This document shows positions 6,150 through 11,784 of a stretch of DNA of 11,784 bases, piece after piece (positions within the stretch are counted from its first letter, which is position 1; each line of letters starts with the position of its first letter). The stretch spans positions 1-11,784 of the forward strand of contig CAJTVL010000109.1 of NCBI GenBank assembly GCA_910579425.1, given 5' to 3'. Below the pieces are notes generated by a model. The model saw nothing but the letters and a program-made list of their open reading frames with translations, ran no database searches and was not told the DNA's origin. The stretch is from an uncultured Lachnospiraceae bacterium. GTDB lineage: Bacteria > Bacillota > Clostridia > Lachnospirales > Lachnospiraceae. The translations under genes were made by a program, and so were the position numbers.

Positions 6150-7745
6150 ATGGCAAAAGAACCGAAAGACTCCAGGATCATGGAGTATAAGGATACGATC
6201 AGCCAACTGAATATGACGGTCAAAAGCCAGAATGAACTCATTGTTTCCCTGCGCCAGACTATTGACGCTAATCATGAGGCGATGGCCGTGATGAGCGAGA
6301 AGATCGATTACCTTACAAAGAAGCTCTTCGGCACATCCAGTGAAAAATCGAAAAACGTGGAGGGACAGATGAGCCTTTTTGATGAGGCGGAGCAGGAGGC
6401 AGAAGAAACAGTCATCAAAGAGCATACCCGCAAGGCAAAAGGCACATATGCGGAGCTTTTCAGTGGTGTGCCTGTAAAGGATGAGGTCATCCCGCTTTCC
6501 GAAGAACAGAAGCGCTGCACTGACTGCGGGGCGGAAATGGAGGTTATCGGCAGGGAGTTTGTCCGCCGGGAATTCCGGTTCACCCCTGCAAAGGGCGAGG
6601 CCGTCAACATCTACCGTGAGACAGCGAAGTGCCCGGTGTGCAGCCAGGCCCCTGCCATGGAAAGAGCGGTCTCATTCGTCAAGGCCCATGTGCCGGAGAC
6701 GCTGATCCCCCACAGCTATGCATCCGCATCCGCCGTGGCATGGACAATGTACCAAAAATACGCGAATTCCATGCCCTTATACAGACAGGAACAGGACTGG
6801 AAACAGATGGGCGTCACCCTGAACCGGACGACACTCGCCAACTGGATCATATACTGCGCCGGGAATTATTTTTCCCCGCTGTATGATTACTTCCATCGGG
6901 AACTTATAAAGAGGCAGTTCTTAATGGCGGATGAAACAAGGGTCCAGGTGTTGAAAGAGCCGGAACGGAATGCGGAAACGGATTCGTTTATGTGGCTGTT
7001 CCGCACAGGGGAGGACGGCCTTGCGCCCATCATCCTTTATAAGTACACGCAGACTAGGGCGGGATTTAACGCGGCTGATTTCCTGAAAGGGTTTAAAGGC
7101 TATCTGGAAACGGACTGTTACCAGGGCTACAATTCCCTGCCGGATGTAAAGCGGTGCTGCTGCTGGGCGCACCTGCGCAGGTACTTTGCGGAAGCGGTGC
7201 CCAGAGGGAAAGAACTGGATTACAGCAATCCCGCCGCCCAGGGGGTGCAGTACTGCAATAAGCTGTTTGAGCATGAGAGGCAGTCACGGGAAAAGGGGCA
7301 TACCTGTGAACAGCGGAAGGAATACCGGCTGAAAAAAGAGAAGCCTGTGCTGGATGCTTTCTGGGAATGGGTCTCGGAGCAGTCACCAAAAAAGGGGACG
7401 CGTTTCGAGAAAGCGGTGAACTATGCCCAAAACCATAAAGAGAAGTTCATGACATATCTTGAGGACGGCCGGTGCAGCTTTTCCAATAACTTAAGCGAGA
7501 ATTCCATCCGCCCGTTCACTATGGGCCGGCGTAACTGGCTGTTCAGCGATACACCGAAAGGAGCGGATGCCAGTGCCATTGTCTATACCATGGTGGAGAT
7601 GGCGAAAGCCCATAACCTGAACATTTATAAATATCTGAATTATCTGCTTGAGCATCTGCCGGAGACCAGGATGAGAGACAGTGAATTATCCGGACTGGCT
7701 CCGTGGGATGCAGAGATCATCAGCAAGTGTTCTGGCGCAATGTAG
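6150..7745 (+). CDS. tnpC: IS66-family transposase TnpC
   Basis: This 531-residue DDE transposase is complete. The N-terminus (about 10-65) is a helical, probably coiled-coil region ending in the YLTKKLFGTSSEKS motif typical of IS66. A zinc-binding segment follows, with C123/C126 (CTDC) and C161/C164 (CPVC). The catalytic domain shows D261 (MADETRV), D322 (ETDCYQGYN), the CWAHLRRYF motif and E450 (NNLSENSIRPF), then GRRNWLFSDTPKGADAS. The C-terminal IS66 tail (YLNYLLEHLPE, APWDAEI) is present. The frame is open from an ATG at 6048, but GGAAGGGAG (6132-6140) sits 9 bases before the ATG at 6150, so that is the better start. All catalytic residues are intact, so the enzyme may be active, but the element lacks a visible left end and the accessory proteins TnpA and TnpB. 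Confidence 0.95.
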   Translation: MAKEPKDSRIMEYKDTISQLNMTVKSQNELIVSLRQTIDANHEAMAVMSEKIDYLTKKLFGTSSEKSKNVEGQMSLFDEAEQEAEETVIKEHTRKAKGTYAELFSGVPVKDEVIPLSEEQKRCTDCGAEMEVIGREFVRREFRFTPAKGEAVNIYRETAKCPVCSQAPAMERAVSFVKAHVPETLIPHSYASASAVAWTMYQKYANSMPLYRQEQDWKQMGVTLNRTTLANWIIYCAGNYFSPLYDYFHRELIKRQFLMADETRVQVLKEPERNAETDSFMWLFRTGEDGLAPIILYKYTQTRAGFNAADFLKGFKGYLETDCYQGYNSLPDVKRCCCWAHLRRYFAEAVPRGKELDYSNPAAQGVQYCNKLFEHERQSREKGHTCEQRKEYRLKKEKPVLDAFWEWVSEQSPKKGTRFEKAVNYAQNHKEKFMTYLEDGRCSFSNNLSENSIRPFTMGRRNWLFSDTPKGADASAIVYTMVEMAKAHNLNIYKYLNYLLEHLPETRMRDSELSGLAPWDAEIISKCSGAM

Positions 7746-7790
7746 AGTTAAGTGCATGCGTCTTGCAAGATCAGATAGAGTAAAATACTT

Positions 7791-7830
7791 GCAGTTCCTA
7801 CATTCTATAATGCAGGGACTGCTTTATTTT
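7791..7830 (+). terminator. Hairpin terminator after tnpC
   Basis: GCAGTTCCTACATT (7791-7804) pairs with AATGCAGGGACTGC (7809-7822) with one T-G wobble and one mismatch, around a 4-base loop, followed by TTTATTTT. It lies inside the IS66 right end and would stop tnpC transcription or block transcription entering from outside. Confidence 0.7.
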
Positions 7831-7839
7831 GTCCATTCG

Positions 7840-7859
7840 TAGGATTACTAAGCGCTTAC
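7840..7859 (-). repeat. IS66 right terminal inverted repeat
   Basis: Read inward on the minus strand from 7859, the sequence begins GTAAGCGCTTAGTAA, matching the GTAAGCG tip of IS66-family elements. It contains the palindrome TAAGCGCTTA (7849-7858). The left partner was not found. Confidence 0.65.
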
Positions 7860-7966
7860 GAACATTTGCTGATAATTATACAGTTTCTTTCTCATAAAGC
7901 TGTCCTAATTGTGTCATGTTGATGCGTCTCCTTATTTGTTCCATTGTCACTTGCAACGACCACAAA

Positions 7967-8001
7967 CTGATAAACTTGTGGAAAAAATCACAATTTATCA
8001 G
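7967..8001. repeat. Hairpin in the gap between IS66 and the toxin gene
   Basis: CTGATAAACTTGTG (7967-7980) pairs with CACAATTTATCAG (7989-8001), 13 bp with one bulged C and an 8-base loop. The gap 7860-8092 holds no gene I can support; several short minus-strand frames run through it. It lies downstream of the toxin gene (minus strand) and could end that transcript, though the following run is not strongly T-rich in that direction. Confidence 0.45.
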
Positions 8002-8092
8002 CCCTGTTTTGTATTGCTTTTCTCACAAAAAATAGTAACAAAATTTTTGTGGTGGCCAATAAAATATTTTACATCAACTAATATACAGGTAT

Positions 8093-8356
8093 TTATCTGA
8101 TGTTATAGTGAGAGCGGCATTGCAGAATTTCAATTCGATTGTCAACAATCCGGTAAACAAGACGGTTGACATCGTCTATTCTGCGGCTCCAATAGCCCTG
8201 CAGGTTACCTTTTAAAGGTTCAGGCTTACCGATACCAGAATATCCGTTGCGGTCGATATCCTGCAATAATTGGTTGATGCGTTTTAAAGTTTTTTTATCT
8301 TGTTTTTGCCAGTATAGATAATCTTCCCAGGCAAAATCATCCCATGATTTAATCAT
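8093..8356 (-). CDS. yoeB: Txe/YoeB-family mRNA interferase toxin
   Basis: This 87-residue toxin is a ribosome-dependent endoribonuclease that would cleave mRNA at the A site when its antitoxin is degraded. It aligns by eye with E. coli YoeB along its whole length: WDDYLYWQ-like start (WEDYLYWQKQDKK), GKPEPLKGNLQGYWSRRI, RLVYRI and the closing CRSHY. The catalytic residues E46, R65, H83 and Y84 fall at the same numbers as in E. coli YoeB, so the toxin looks intact. The frame is open from a TTG at 8368, but the ATG at 8356 follows a GAGGTGGAGG site (8357-8366) and fits the family's length of about 84. The start overlaps the end of the antitoxin gene by 8 bases, the usual antitoxin-first coupled arrangement. 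Confidence 0.93.
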   Translation of the reverse strand: MIKSWDDFAWEDYLYWQKQDKKTLKRINQLLQDIDRNGYSGIGKPEPLKGNLQGYWSRRIDDVNRLVYRIVDNRIEILQCRSHYNIR

Positions 8357-8606
8357 CCTCCACCTCAATCAATTCATGAACGGTGCCGCCGGTTTGCTCC
8401 ATACGTTTTTTAGCAATTGAAAGGCGGGCCTGATTTTCTGCGGAATAAAAAGGGTCGGCACGAAGCTCAAAGGGAATGCCGTTGTATCGCACCACCTGCT
8501 TCAAGAACATGGTAGTGGCGGCTGAAAGGCTAATGCCAAGATCAGAAAAAATTAATTCCGCCTGCTGTTTTAAATTGTCATCTACGCGTATGTTTAGATT
8601 TGCCAT
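8349..8606 (-). CDS. RelB/DinJ-family antitoxin
   Basis: This 85-residue antitoxin should neutralise the toxin encoded next and repress the shared promoter. The N-terminal ribbon-helix-helix is recognisable (ANLNIRVDDNLKQQAE, then LGISLSAATTMFLKQVV), followed by YNGIPFELR, typical of RelB/DinJ proteins. The acidic C-terminal tail (HELIEVEDD) is the part expected to wrap the toxin. The frame is open to 8792, but AAGGAG (8612-8617) sits 5 bases before the ATG at 8606 and the upstream extension does not look like protein, so 85 residues is chosen. The classical partner of YoeB is a YefM/Phd-fold antitoxin, so this is a mixed-family pair, although similar pairings are familiar in Clostridia. Confidence 0.92.
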   Translation of the reverse strand: MANLNIRVDDNLKQQAELIFSDLGISLSAATTMFLKQVVRYNGIPFELRADPFYSAENQARLSIAKKRMEQTGGTVHELIEVEDD

Positions 8607-8630
8607 AAGTTGCTCCTTTCTATATGAGGA

Positions 8631-8659
8631 ACAGTAACACATAATTCGTAATTTGTCAA
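8631..8659 (-). promoter_or_regulatory. Toxin-antitoxin promoter with embedded operator candidate
   Basis: On the minus strand TTGACA (8654-8659) and TACTGT (8631-8636) are exactly 17 bases apart, 24 bases before the antitoxin start. The spacer region carries an imperfect palindrome (8639-8656, 12 of 18 positions symmetric, centred on CG) that would suit a ribbon-helix-helix repressor dimer pair. Confidence 0.7.
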
Positions 8660-8922
8660 CACAATGCACTAAAAAAGAAGTTTTGAAAGGTGAAAAGTAT
8701 GTAAAGCAAACAGCGATTTGGACTACAAAGAAAATATATCCAAATGATCCTTGCCCATGTGGAAGTGGTAAGAAATACAAAAGATGTTGCAAAAATAAAA
8801 GTGTAAATTACGGTCGATGCTGGACAAATCCCAGTTTCCGGTCACGGGTAAAATGCTTTAACCCAGAGTGCGGACTTGACCTTTTGAGGGAAAGGCATAT
8901 AGTTACCTTGAAATTGAAATGA
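8653..8922 (+). pseudogene. SEC-C motif protein fragment
   Basis: The frame contains a clean SEC-C zinc-binding motif (YPNDPCPCGSGKKYKRCCKN, about 8729-8788), found at the C-terminus of SecA and of many small or nuclease-linked proteins, where it binds zinc. There is no convincing start: the only upstream initiation codons are TTG at 8653 and 8683, without good ribosome binding sites, and 8653 lies within the divergent antitoxin promoter. After the motif the frame continues about 40 codons into sequence that does not look native and may belong to an IS-like scrap on the other strand. I read it as the tail of a larger gene cut off at the left and fused to foreign DNA at the right. A genuine small SEC-C protein of about 80 residues is less likely. 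Confidence 0.5.
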
Positions 8923-8945
8923 CGTTGTTGTTTTCAATTTCAAGG
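8906..8945. repeat. Perfect 14-bp inverted repeat
   Basis: CCTTGAAATTGAAA (8906-8919) is exactly complementary to TTTCAATTTCAAGG (8932-8945) around a 12-base loop. It overlaps the end of the SEC-C frame and is followed 3 bases later by a second hairpin. The AT-rich stem and lack of a T-run make a terminator less likely than a mobile-element end or attenuator. Confidence 0.75.
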
Positions 8946-8948
8946 GTC

Positions 8949-8987
8949 GCTCTCGCTACCTCAAAAAAGATAATCAGCAGCGAGAGC
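8949..8987. repeat. 9-bp inverted repeat with A-rich loop
   Basis: GCTCTCGCT (8949-8957) pairs with AGCGAGAGC (8979-8987) across a 21-base loop that contains AAAAAA. Together with the preceding 14-bp repeat it makes a compact double-hairpin block. The rest of the gap up to 9056 shows nothing I can name. Confidence 0.6.
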
Positions 8988-9056
8988 AGCCGCACATTTT
9001 GGGCTTTATGTTAACCCCTTTTCTGAAAATGATATTGACGGTGAATAACAGACCAA

Positions 9057-9084
9057 TTTACATCCGACTGAAAATGTGTAAAAT
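9057..9084 (+). promoter_or_regulatory. Candidate promoter of the AraC-family regulator
   Basis: TTTACA (9057-9062) and TAAAAT (9079-9084) with a 16-base spacer are a good housekeeping-type promoter, predicting a start near 9091. The leader contains a short GTTTCC/GGAAAC inverted repeat (9096-9118 region). TTGACG at 9035-9040 is an alternative -35 with a poorer -10. Confidence 0.5.
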
Positions 9085-9147
9085 AGTAAGTGACAGTTTC
9101 CTGATTATGTCGGAAACAGGGCGAGTAGTATAACAGAAGAGAAGGAT

Positions 9148-9630
9148 ATGAAAATGACGGGGATCAAACTTGACATTACAAATAAAAAATACAGAAATAT
9201 TCTGTTATTGAGTTACAGTACAATTGCTACTGTGGCAGTAGCAATTGTGGTTGTAGGGGTTGTGGGATTATTTAATGTGTACACGAGAGATACCATATAT
9301 CATATGGCAATCACACAGCTGAATAACCTGGACAATATCATTGACAATAATCTGGATACATGGCGCAAGCAGCTTCAGACGGCATGGGATGAATCGACGA
9401 TCAGAAAATATATATATTCTAATGAAGAACACTGGAAAGAGGAGTATGAAGCGGGTCATTATCTTTATAGAATGAGTATTAATAACGGGGTGGAGAATTT
9501 CACCTGCCTGTTTCGCAATGAAAATGAATTTAAATATTTTGGATGGCGCTATCCTGAACAGGAGGAGAGAGAGAGCAGATTGAAAAAAAGATTATGGAAA
9601 CGGATAATGATGCCCGGATGTTCTTTGTAG
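9148..9630 (+). pseudogene. N-terminal part of a frameshifted AraC-family membrane regulator
   Basis: This frame encodes the membrane sensor start of a regulator whose rest lies in the next entry. It has a transmembrane helix (about 16-41, ILLLSYSTIATVAVAIVVVG) followed by an extracytoplasmic helical region (YHMAITQLNNLDNIIDNNLD) typical of Cache-type sensors. After about residue 140 the frame turns into unrelated sequence (RLWKRIMMPGCSL) and stops at 9630. The shift lies at or just after GAGAGAGAGAG (9565-9575). The frame opens at an ATG at 9148, but GAAGGA (9141-9146) is only 1 base away from it and 7 bases from the ATG at 9154, so 9154 is the likelier start. Restored, the protein would be about 730 residues. 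A sequencing error cannot be excluded. Confidence 0.8.
9565..9589 (+). repeat. (GA)n tract and A7 run at the frameshift
   Basis: GAGAGAGAGAG (9565-9575) is followed by seven A (9583-9589). Losing one GA unit, or gaining one A in the A-run, would rejoin the two frames of the AraC regulator. Both tracts are prone to length change during replication. Confidence 0.8.
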
Positions 9631-11357
9631 AGACGGACGAAAGGCGGAGTCTCTGCGTATTTTTAACAGAGAGGAGCAGTATGGGCGGAAAGCCTCAAAA
9701 AGGTATCATTTATGCTATCAATCTGGCAGCAATGGAAAAACAGCTTGTGGTTCAGGATGCGGAAGATTCCATGTTTTTAGCCTTTGGAAAAGACGGAACG
9801 GTTATTTTACAGAGTGGGATGTCAAGGGAGTTTTGCCGACAGTTATGGGAACATGTAGAGGTTCAGGGGGATTCCATACCATCATGGAGCGGAGAAATTA
9901 CTCTGGAAGGAAATAAGTATCTTTCCAATGGCATTTTTTGTGAAGATAAGGAAATCTATTTTGTGATGCTCCAGGATTATCAGATGATTGGAGAGCAGAT
10001 GAGTGAGATTGGAGGAAGGGTTTATCTGGTGGTAGGCACCAGCTTTATTATTGTTTTTATACTGGCATTCTGGCTGGCAAACAGATTGTATTTCCCGCTG
10101 GAGTATTTTTTCAGGCGGCTTTCAGAGTCAGATATACTGCTTATTGACGAGAGCTACAGTAAACGTCAGGCTGAGATAACAAGTGAGAGGATTCTCAATC
10201 AAATTCACAGAATATCCCGGCAATATCACTCCGATAAGGTTTTGCGTTTCCTCGGCAGTGAAGGGGAAGATGTGGATATACCTTATGCACTGCGCTTGAA
10301 TGACAGGGAAGAGCATTGTATCATGGTACTGTATTGGACCTCGCAGCCAACTGTTGAGAGGGAGATTAAGGAAGAAAATTATATGGCAATGGAAAGGGAC
10401 TATGCAGAATGTAAAGTCCATTTTTATGAAGAACCTCAGTCCTTTTGCTTCCTGACAGTTGTGAAGGAAGCTTCTTCTATGGAAAGGCTGAAGAACAGAG
10501 AGGATATGAAGAGAATTCTGGGAAGAGAGTGTATGAAACTTGGGGACAAATTTGGCACGGAGATATTCTGCGCACTTTCCTCCTTGATTGAAGAGGATAA
10601 GGATTTGAGGGTACAGTTTGGAGAATTACAGACGATTGCCAAATATCATCTTCTGGGACAGAGTAGTGCCTGCATGGATGCAATGATGCTGGGAAACAAA
10701 ATATCACAGGATGTGCCGCAGGGAATCTATGATGAGATTATTGAGTTGGTAAAAAAGGGAAAACAGGGAGAAGCTGCGGAAAAGGTTCCTGAGATTGTAG
10801 ATTACCTTTCCGATTATGAGATAAAAAAAGCGCTGGTTTCCCTGGCCGCCCTGTGTGTTCGGATTTCGGAATGCACCTATGGTCTGGAAAGATCAGGTGG
10901 GAAAGGGAGAGAAAATTATCTGGATCATTATATTAAGCTTACTTCCTTGTATGACAGAAGGGAGCTGGAAAGCTATCTGGAGCAGCTCATCGTAAAAGTA
11001 TGTCTTGAAAACAGTGTTTATCAGGAAAAGACTATCCGCATGAATATGCTGGATGCAGTCAGCTACATACAGGAGCATTACCGGGATGCGGATATATCGG
11101 TGGAACAGGTGGCGGAGAAATACCGTATATCGGTATCCTATTTCTCCAAGCTTTTTAACGAATATGTGGGAGTTACATTCCCGGAATTTATCAGTGATCT
11201 TCGTCTGGAGTATGCCCGGGAGGTTCTCCTGTCCAATCAGGATATCAGTATTAAAAAGGTGGCGGAGATTTGCGGATATGGCGGGACGTCATATTTCTCC
11301 GCACAATTCAAGAAGAAATATAACATTTCACCGTCGGCTATGAGACGGAATAGATAA
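9594..11357 (+). CDS. C-terminal part of the frameshifted AraC-family regulator
   Basis: The 587-residue frame holds the rest of a membrane-anchored one-component regulator: the end of the extracytoplasmic sensor (1-140), a second transmembrane helix (about 143-166, VYLVVGTSFIIVFILAFWLA), a cytoplasmic middle region without a domain I recognise, and a C-terminal AraC double helix-turn-helix (about 483-587). The latter shows ISVEQVAEKYRISVSYFSK, FPEFISDLRLEYAREVLL and the KKVAEICGYGGTSYFSAQFK signature. Such proteins usually sense a sugar-related signal outside and activate the adjacent ABC transporter operon; an LplB-type gene follows here. The ATG at 9594 has no ribosome binding site and lies inside the joined protein, so the frame probably has no start of its own and depends on the upstream frame. 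The gene is therefore likely broken or phase-variable. Family assignment is firm. Confidence 0.88.
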   Translation: METDNDARMFFVETDERRSLCVFLTERSSMGGKPQKGIIYAINLAAMEKQLVVQDAEDSMFLAFGKDGTVILQSGMSREFCRQLWEHVEVQGDSIPSWSGEITLEGNKYLSNGIFCEDKEIYFVMLQDYQMIGEQMSEIGGRVYLVVGTSFIIVFILAFWLANRLYFPLEYFFRRLSESDILLIDESYSKRQAEITSERILNQIHRISRQYHSDKVLRFLGSEGEDVDIPYALRLNDREEHCIMVLYWTSQPTVEREIKEENYMAMERDYAECKVHFYEEPQSFCFLTVVKEASSMERLKNREDMKRILGRECMKLGDKFGTEIFCALSSLIEEDKDLRVQFGELQTIAKYHLLGQSSACMDAMMLGNKISQDVPQGIYDEIIELVKKGKQGEAAEKVPEIVDYLSDYEIKKALVSLAALCVRISECTYGLERSGGKGRENYLDHYIKLTSLYDRRELESYLEQLIVKVCLENSVYQEKTIRMNMLDAVSYIQEHYRDADISVEQVAEKYRISVSYFSKLFNEYVGVTFPEFISDLRLEYAREVLLSNQDISIKKVAEICGYGGTSYFSAQFKKKYNISPSAMRRNR

Positions 11358-11380
11358 AAATTGCATAAAAACATGAAATT

Positions 11381-11436
11381 GATACGCATTTTCTTTGCTT
11401 TTTGCCAGAAAAGTGAAAGGAATGCGTATCTTTTTT
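11381..11436 (+). terminator. Rho-independent terminator after the AraC regulator
   Basis: GATACGCATT (11381-11390) pairs perfectly with AATGCGTATC (11421-11430), with extra CTTT/AAAG pairing inside, followed directly by TTTTTT (11431-11436). It separates the regulator transcript from the transporter genes. Confidence 0.92.
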
Positions 11437-11441
11437 ATTTC

Positions 11442-11466
11442 CTGAAAACAATTCAGAAAGTATACT
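11442..11466 (+). promoter_or_regulatory. Candidate transporter promoter and operator
   Basis: TATACT (11461-11466) is a good -10 without a proper -35 (TTTCCT at 11438-11443). A small inverted repeat CTGAA/TTCAG (11442-11456) lies just upstream. A missing -35 is what an activator-dependent promoter would show, fitting control by the AraC regulator. Confidence 0.4.
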
Positions 11467-11506
11467 TAGAGCTACCTGAATAATCAGATGGAAAGGAGAG
11501 GGCGGA

Positions 11507-11752
11507 ATGCGCGGAGAAAAAAAGAGCCGGAACAATTATTTCAGGAAACTAAAGCAGGATATTCCTTTATATATCCTGGCGCTGCCGGGGGTGATAGCAT
11601 TGCTTTTGTTTTCCTATTTCCCTATGGCCGGTATTGTTCTTGTATTTAAGGATTACAATTTCAAAGGAGGAATATTTGGAAGTCCGTGGGCAGAACCCAT
11701 TTACAAGAATTTTACATTTTTTTTCAATAACTCAAACTTCGCACTTGAATAA
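11507..11752 (+). CDS. LplB-type sugar ABC transporter permease, truncated after 81 residues
   Basis: The N-terminus matches LplB/YtcP-type carbohydrate ABC permeases: a basic start, YILALPGVIALLLFSYFPMA as the first membrane helix, then GIVLVFKDYNFKGGIFGSPW and YKNFTFFF. These proteins form the membrane channel for sugar or oligosaccharide uptake and are normally about 300 residues with six helices and an EAA loop for the ATPase. Here the frame stops at TAA (11750-11752) after NNSNFALE, where family members normally continue toward a TRNT-like motif and the next helix. AAAGGAG (11492-11498) lies 8 bases before the ATG, so the start is sound. Truncation could be a mutation, an insertion starting just before the stop, or an assembly edge; only 32 bases remain in the window, so I cannot tell. 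Confidence 0.75.
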   Translation: MRGEKKSRNNYFRKLKQDIPLYILALPGVIALLLFSYFPMAGIVLVFKDYNFKGGIFGSPWAEPIYKNFTFFFNNSNFALE

Positions 11753-11784
11753 ATGCTATGCACCTTGAAAATTCAATAAAAACT

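Larger units (their letters stand above)
6040..7859 (+). mobile_element. IS66-family insertion sequence, left end not found
   Basis: The element contains an intact tnpC and a right terminus at 7859, where the minus strand reads GTAAGCGCTTAGTAATCC inward; GTAAGCG is the conserved tip of IS66-family inverted repeats. No matching GTAAGCG occurs on the plus strand between the IS3 remnant and tnpC, or further left to about 5600, so the left boundary given is only a limit. Neither tnpA nor tnpB is present upstream. Either this is a single-gene (ISBst12-like) type that lost its left tip, or a three-gene element truncated at the IS3 fragment. The 8 bases after the right end (7860-7867) are not found again on the left as a target duplication. 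Confidence 0.7.

Noticed and set aside
7761..7770. TCTTGCAAGA palindrome downstream of tnpC as a recombination site
   Set aside because: A 10-base palindrome is expected by chance at this scale and has no flanking element structure.
7876..7944. Short minus-strand frame MEQIRRRINMTQLGQLYEKE
   Set aside because: It reads like protein and may be the end of a lost gene interrupted by IS66, but two frames are equally open here and no family is recognisable.
7909..8100. 63-codon plus-strand frame between IS66 and the toxin gene
   Set aside because: No ribosome binding site, no recognisable motif, Cys/His/Phe-rich composition typical of non-coding AT-rich DNA.
9268..9459. 63-codon minus-strand frame within the regulator's sensor region
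   Set aside because: Shadow of the membrane-sensor coding sequence without a ribosome binding site.
1..11784. CRISPR array, tRNA or rRNA genes, riboswitch
   Set aside because: No regularly spaced direct repeats, cloverleaf or known aptamer core was seen on either strand.

Overview
The window looks like chromosomal DNA of a low-to-mid GC Firmicute, most likely a gut Lachnospiraceae or related Clostridia. The signs are strong AGGAG-type ribosome binding sites, an ECF sigma/DUF4179 pair, an LplB-type sugar permease behind a membrane-bound AraC regulator, and clostridial IS66, IS3, RelB/DinJ and YoeB types. All assignments come from reading motifs; no database search was run.

Layout. (1) 166-549, minus: a small lipoprotein of unknown function, divergent from the next unit. 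(2) 693-2406: an ECF-type sigma factor overlapping a single-pass membrane DUF4179 protein, presumably its anti-sigma partner, closed by a long hairpin. (3) 2549-5609: an OmpR-type response regulator, an overlapping sensor histidine kinase and a secreted protein, closed by a near-ideal terminator at 5641-5687. Units 2 and 3 are separate but adjacent signal-transduction units, consistent with envelope sensing. (4) about 5750-9000: a mobile-element scrapyard. It holds the middle of an IS3-family element (minus), an IS66-family element with intact tnpC and a recognisable right end at 7859 but no left end, a RelB/DinJ plus YoeB toxin-antitoxin pair (minus), a SEC-C motif gene fragment with no good start, a possible IS4-like scrap and two hairpins. 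(5) 9148-11357: one large membrane-anchored AraC-family regulator split in two reading frames next to a (GA)n tract and an A7 run, then a strong terminator. (6) 11507-11752: the start of an LplB-type ABC sugar permease that stops after 81 codons, 32 bases before the window ends.

How the genes work together. The sigma/anti-sigma pair and the two-component system are complete and look functional. The AraC regulator would be expected to control the downstream sugar transporter, but both the regulator (frameshift) and the permease (early stop) appear broken here, so this sugar-uptake locus may be decaying or may be switched by tract-length change. I did not find a convincing wholly new system. 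The best leads are the repeat-associated frameshift in the regulator, an internal ribosome binding site that could produce an anti-sigma isoform lacking its sigma-binding end, and the mixed-family toxin-antitoxin pair.
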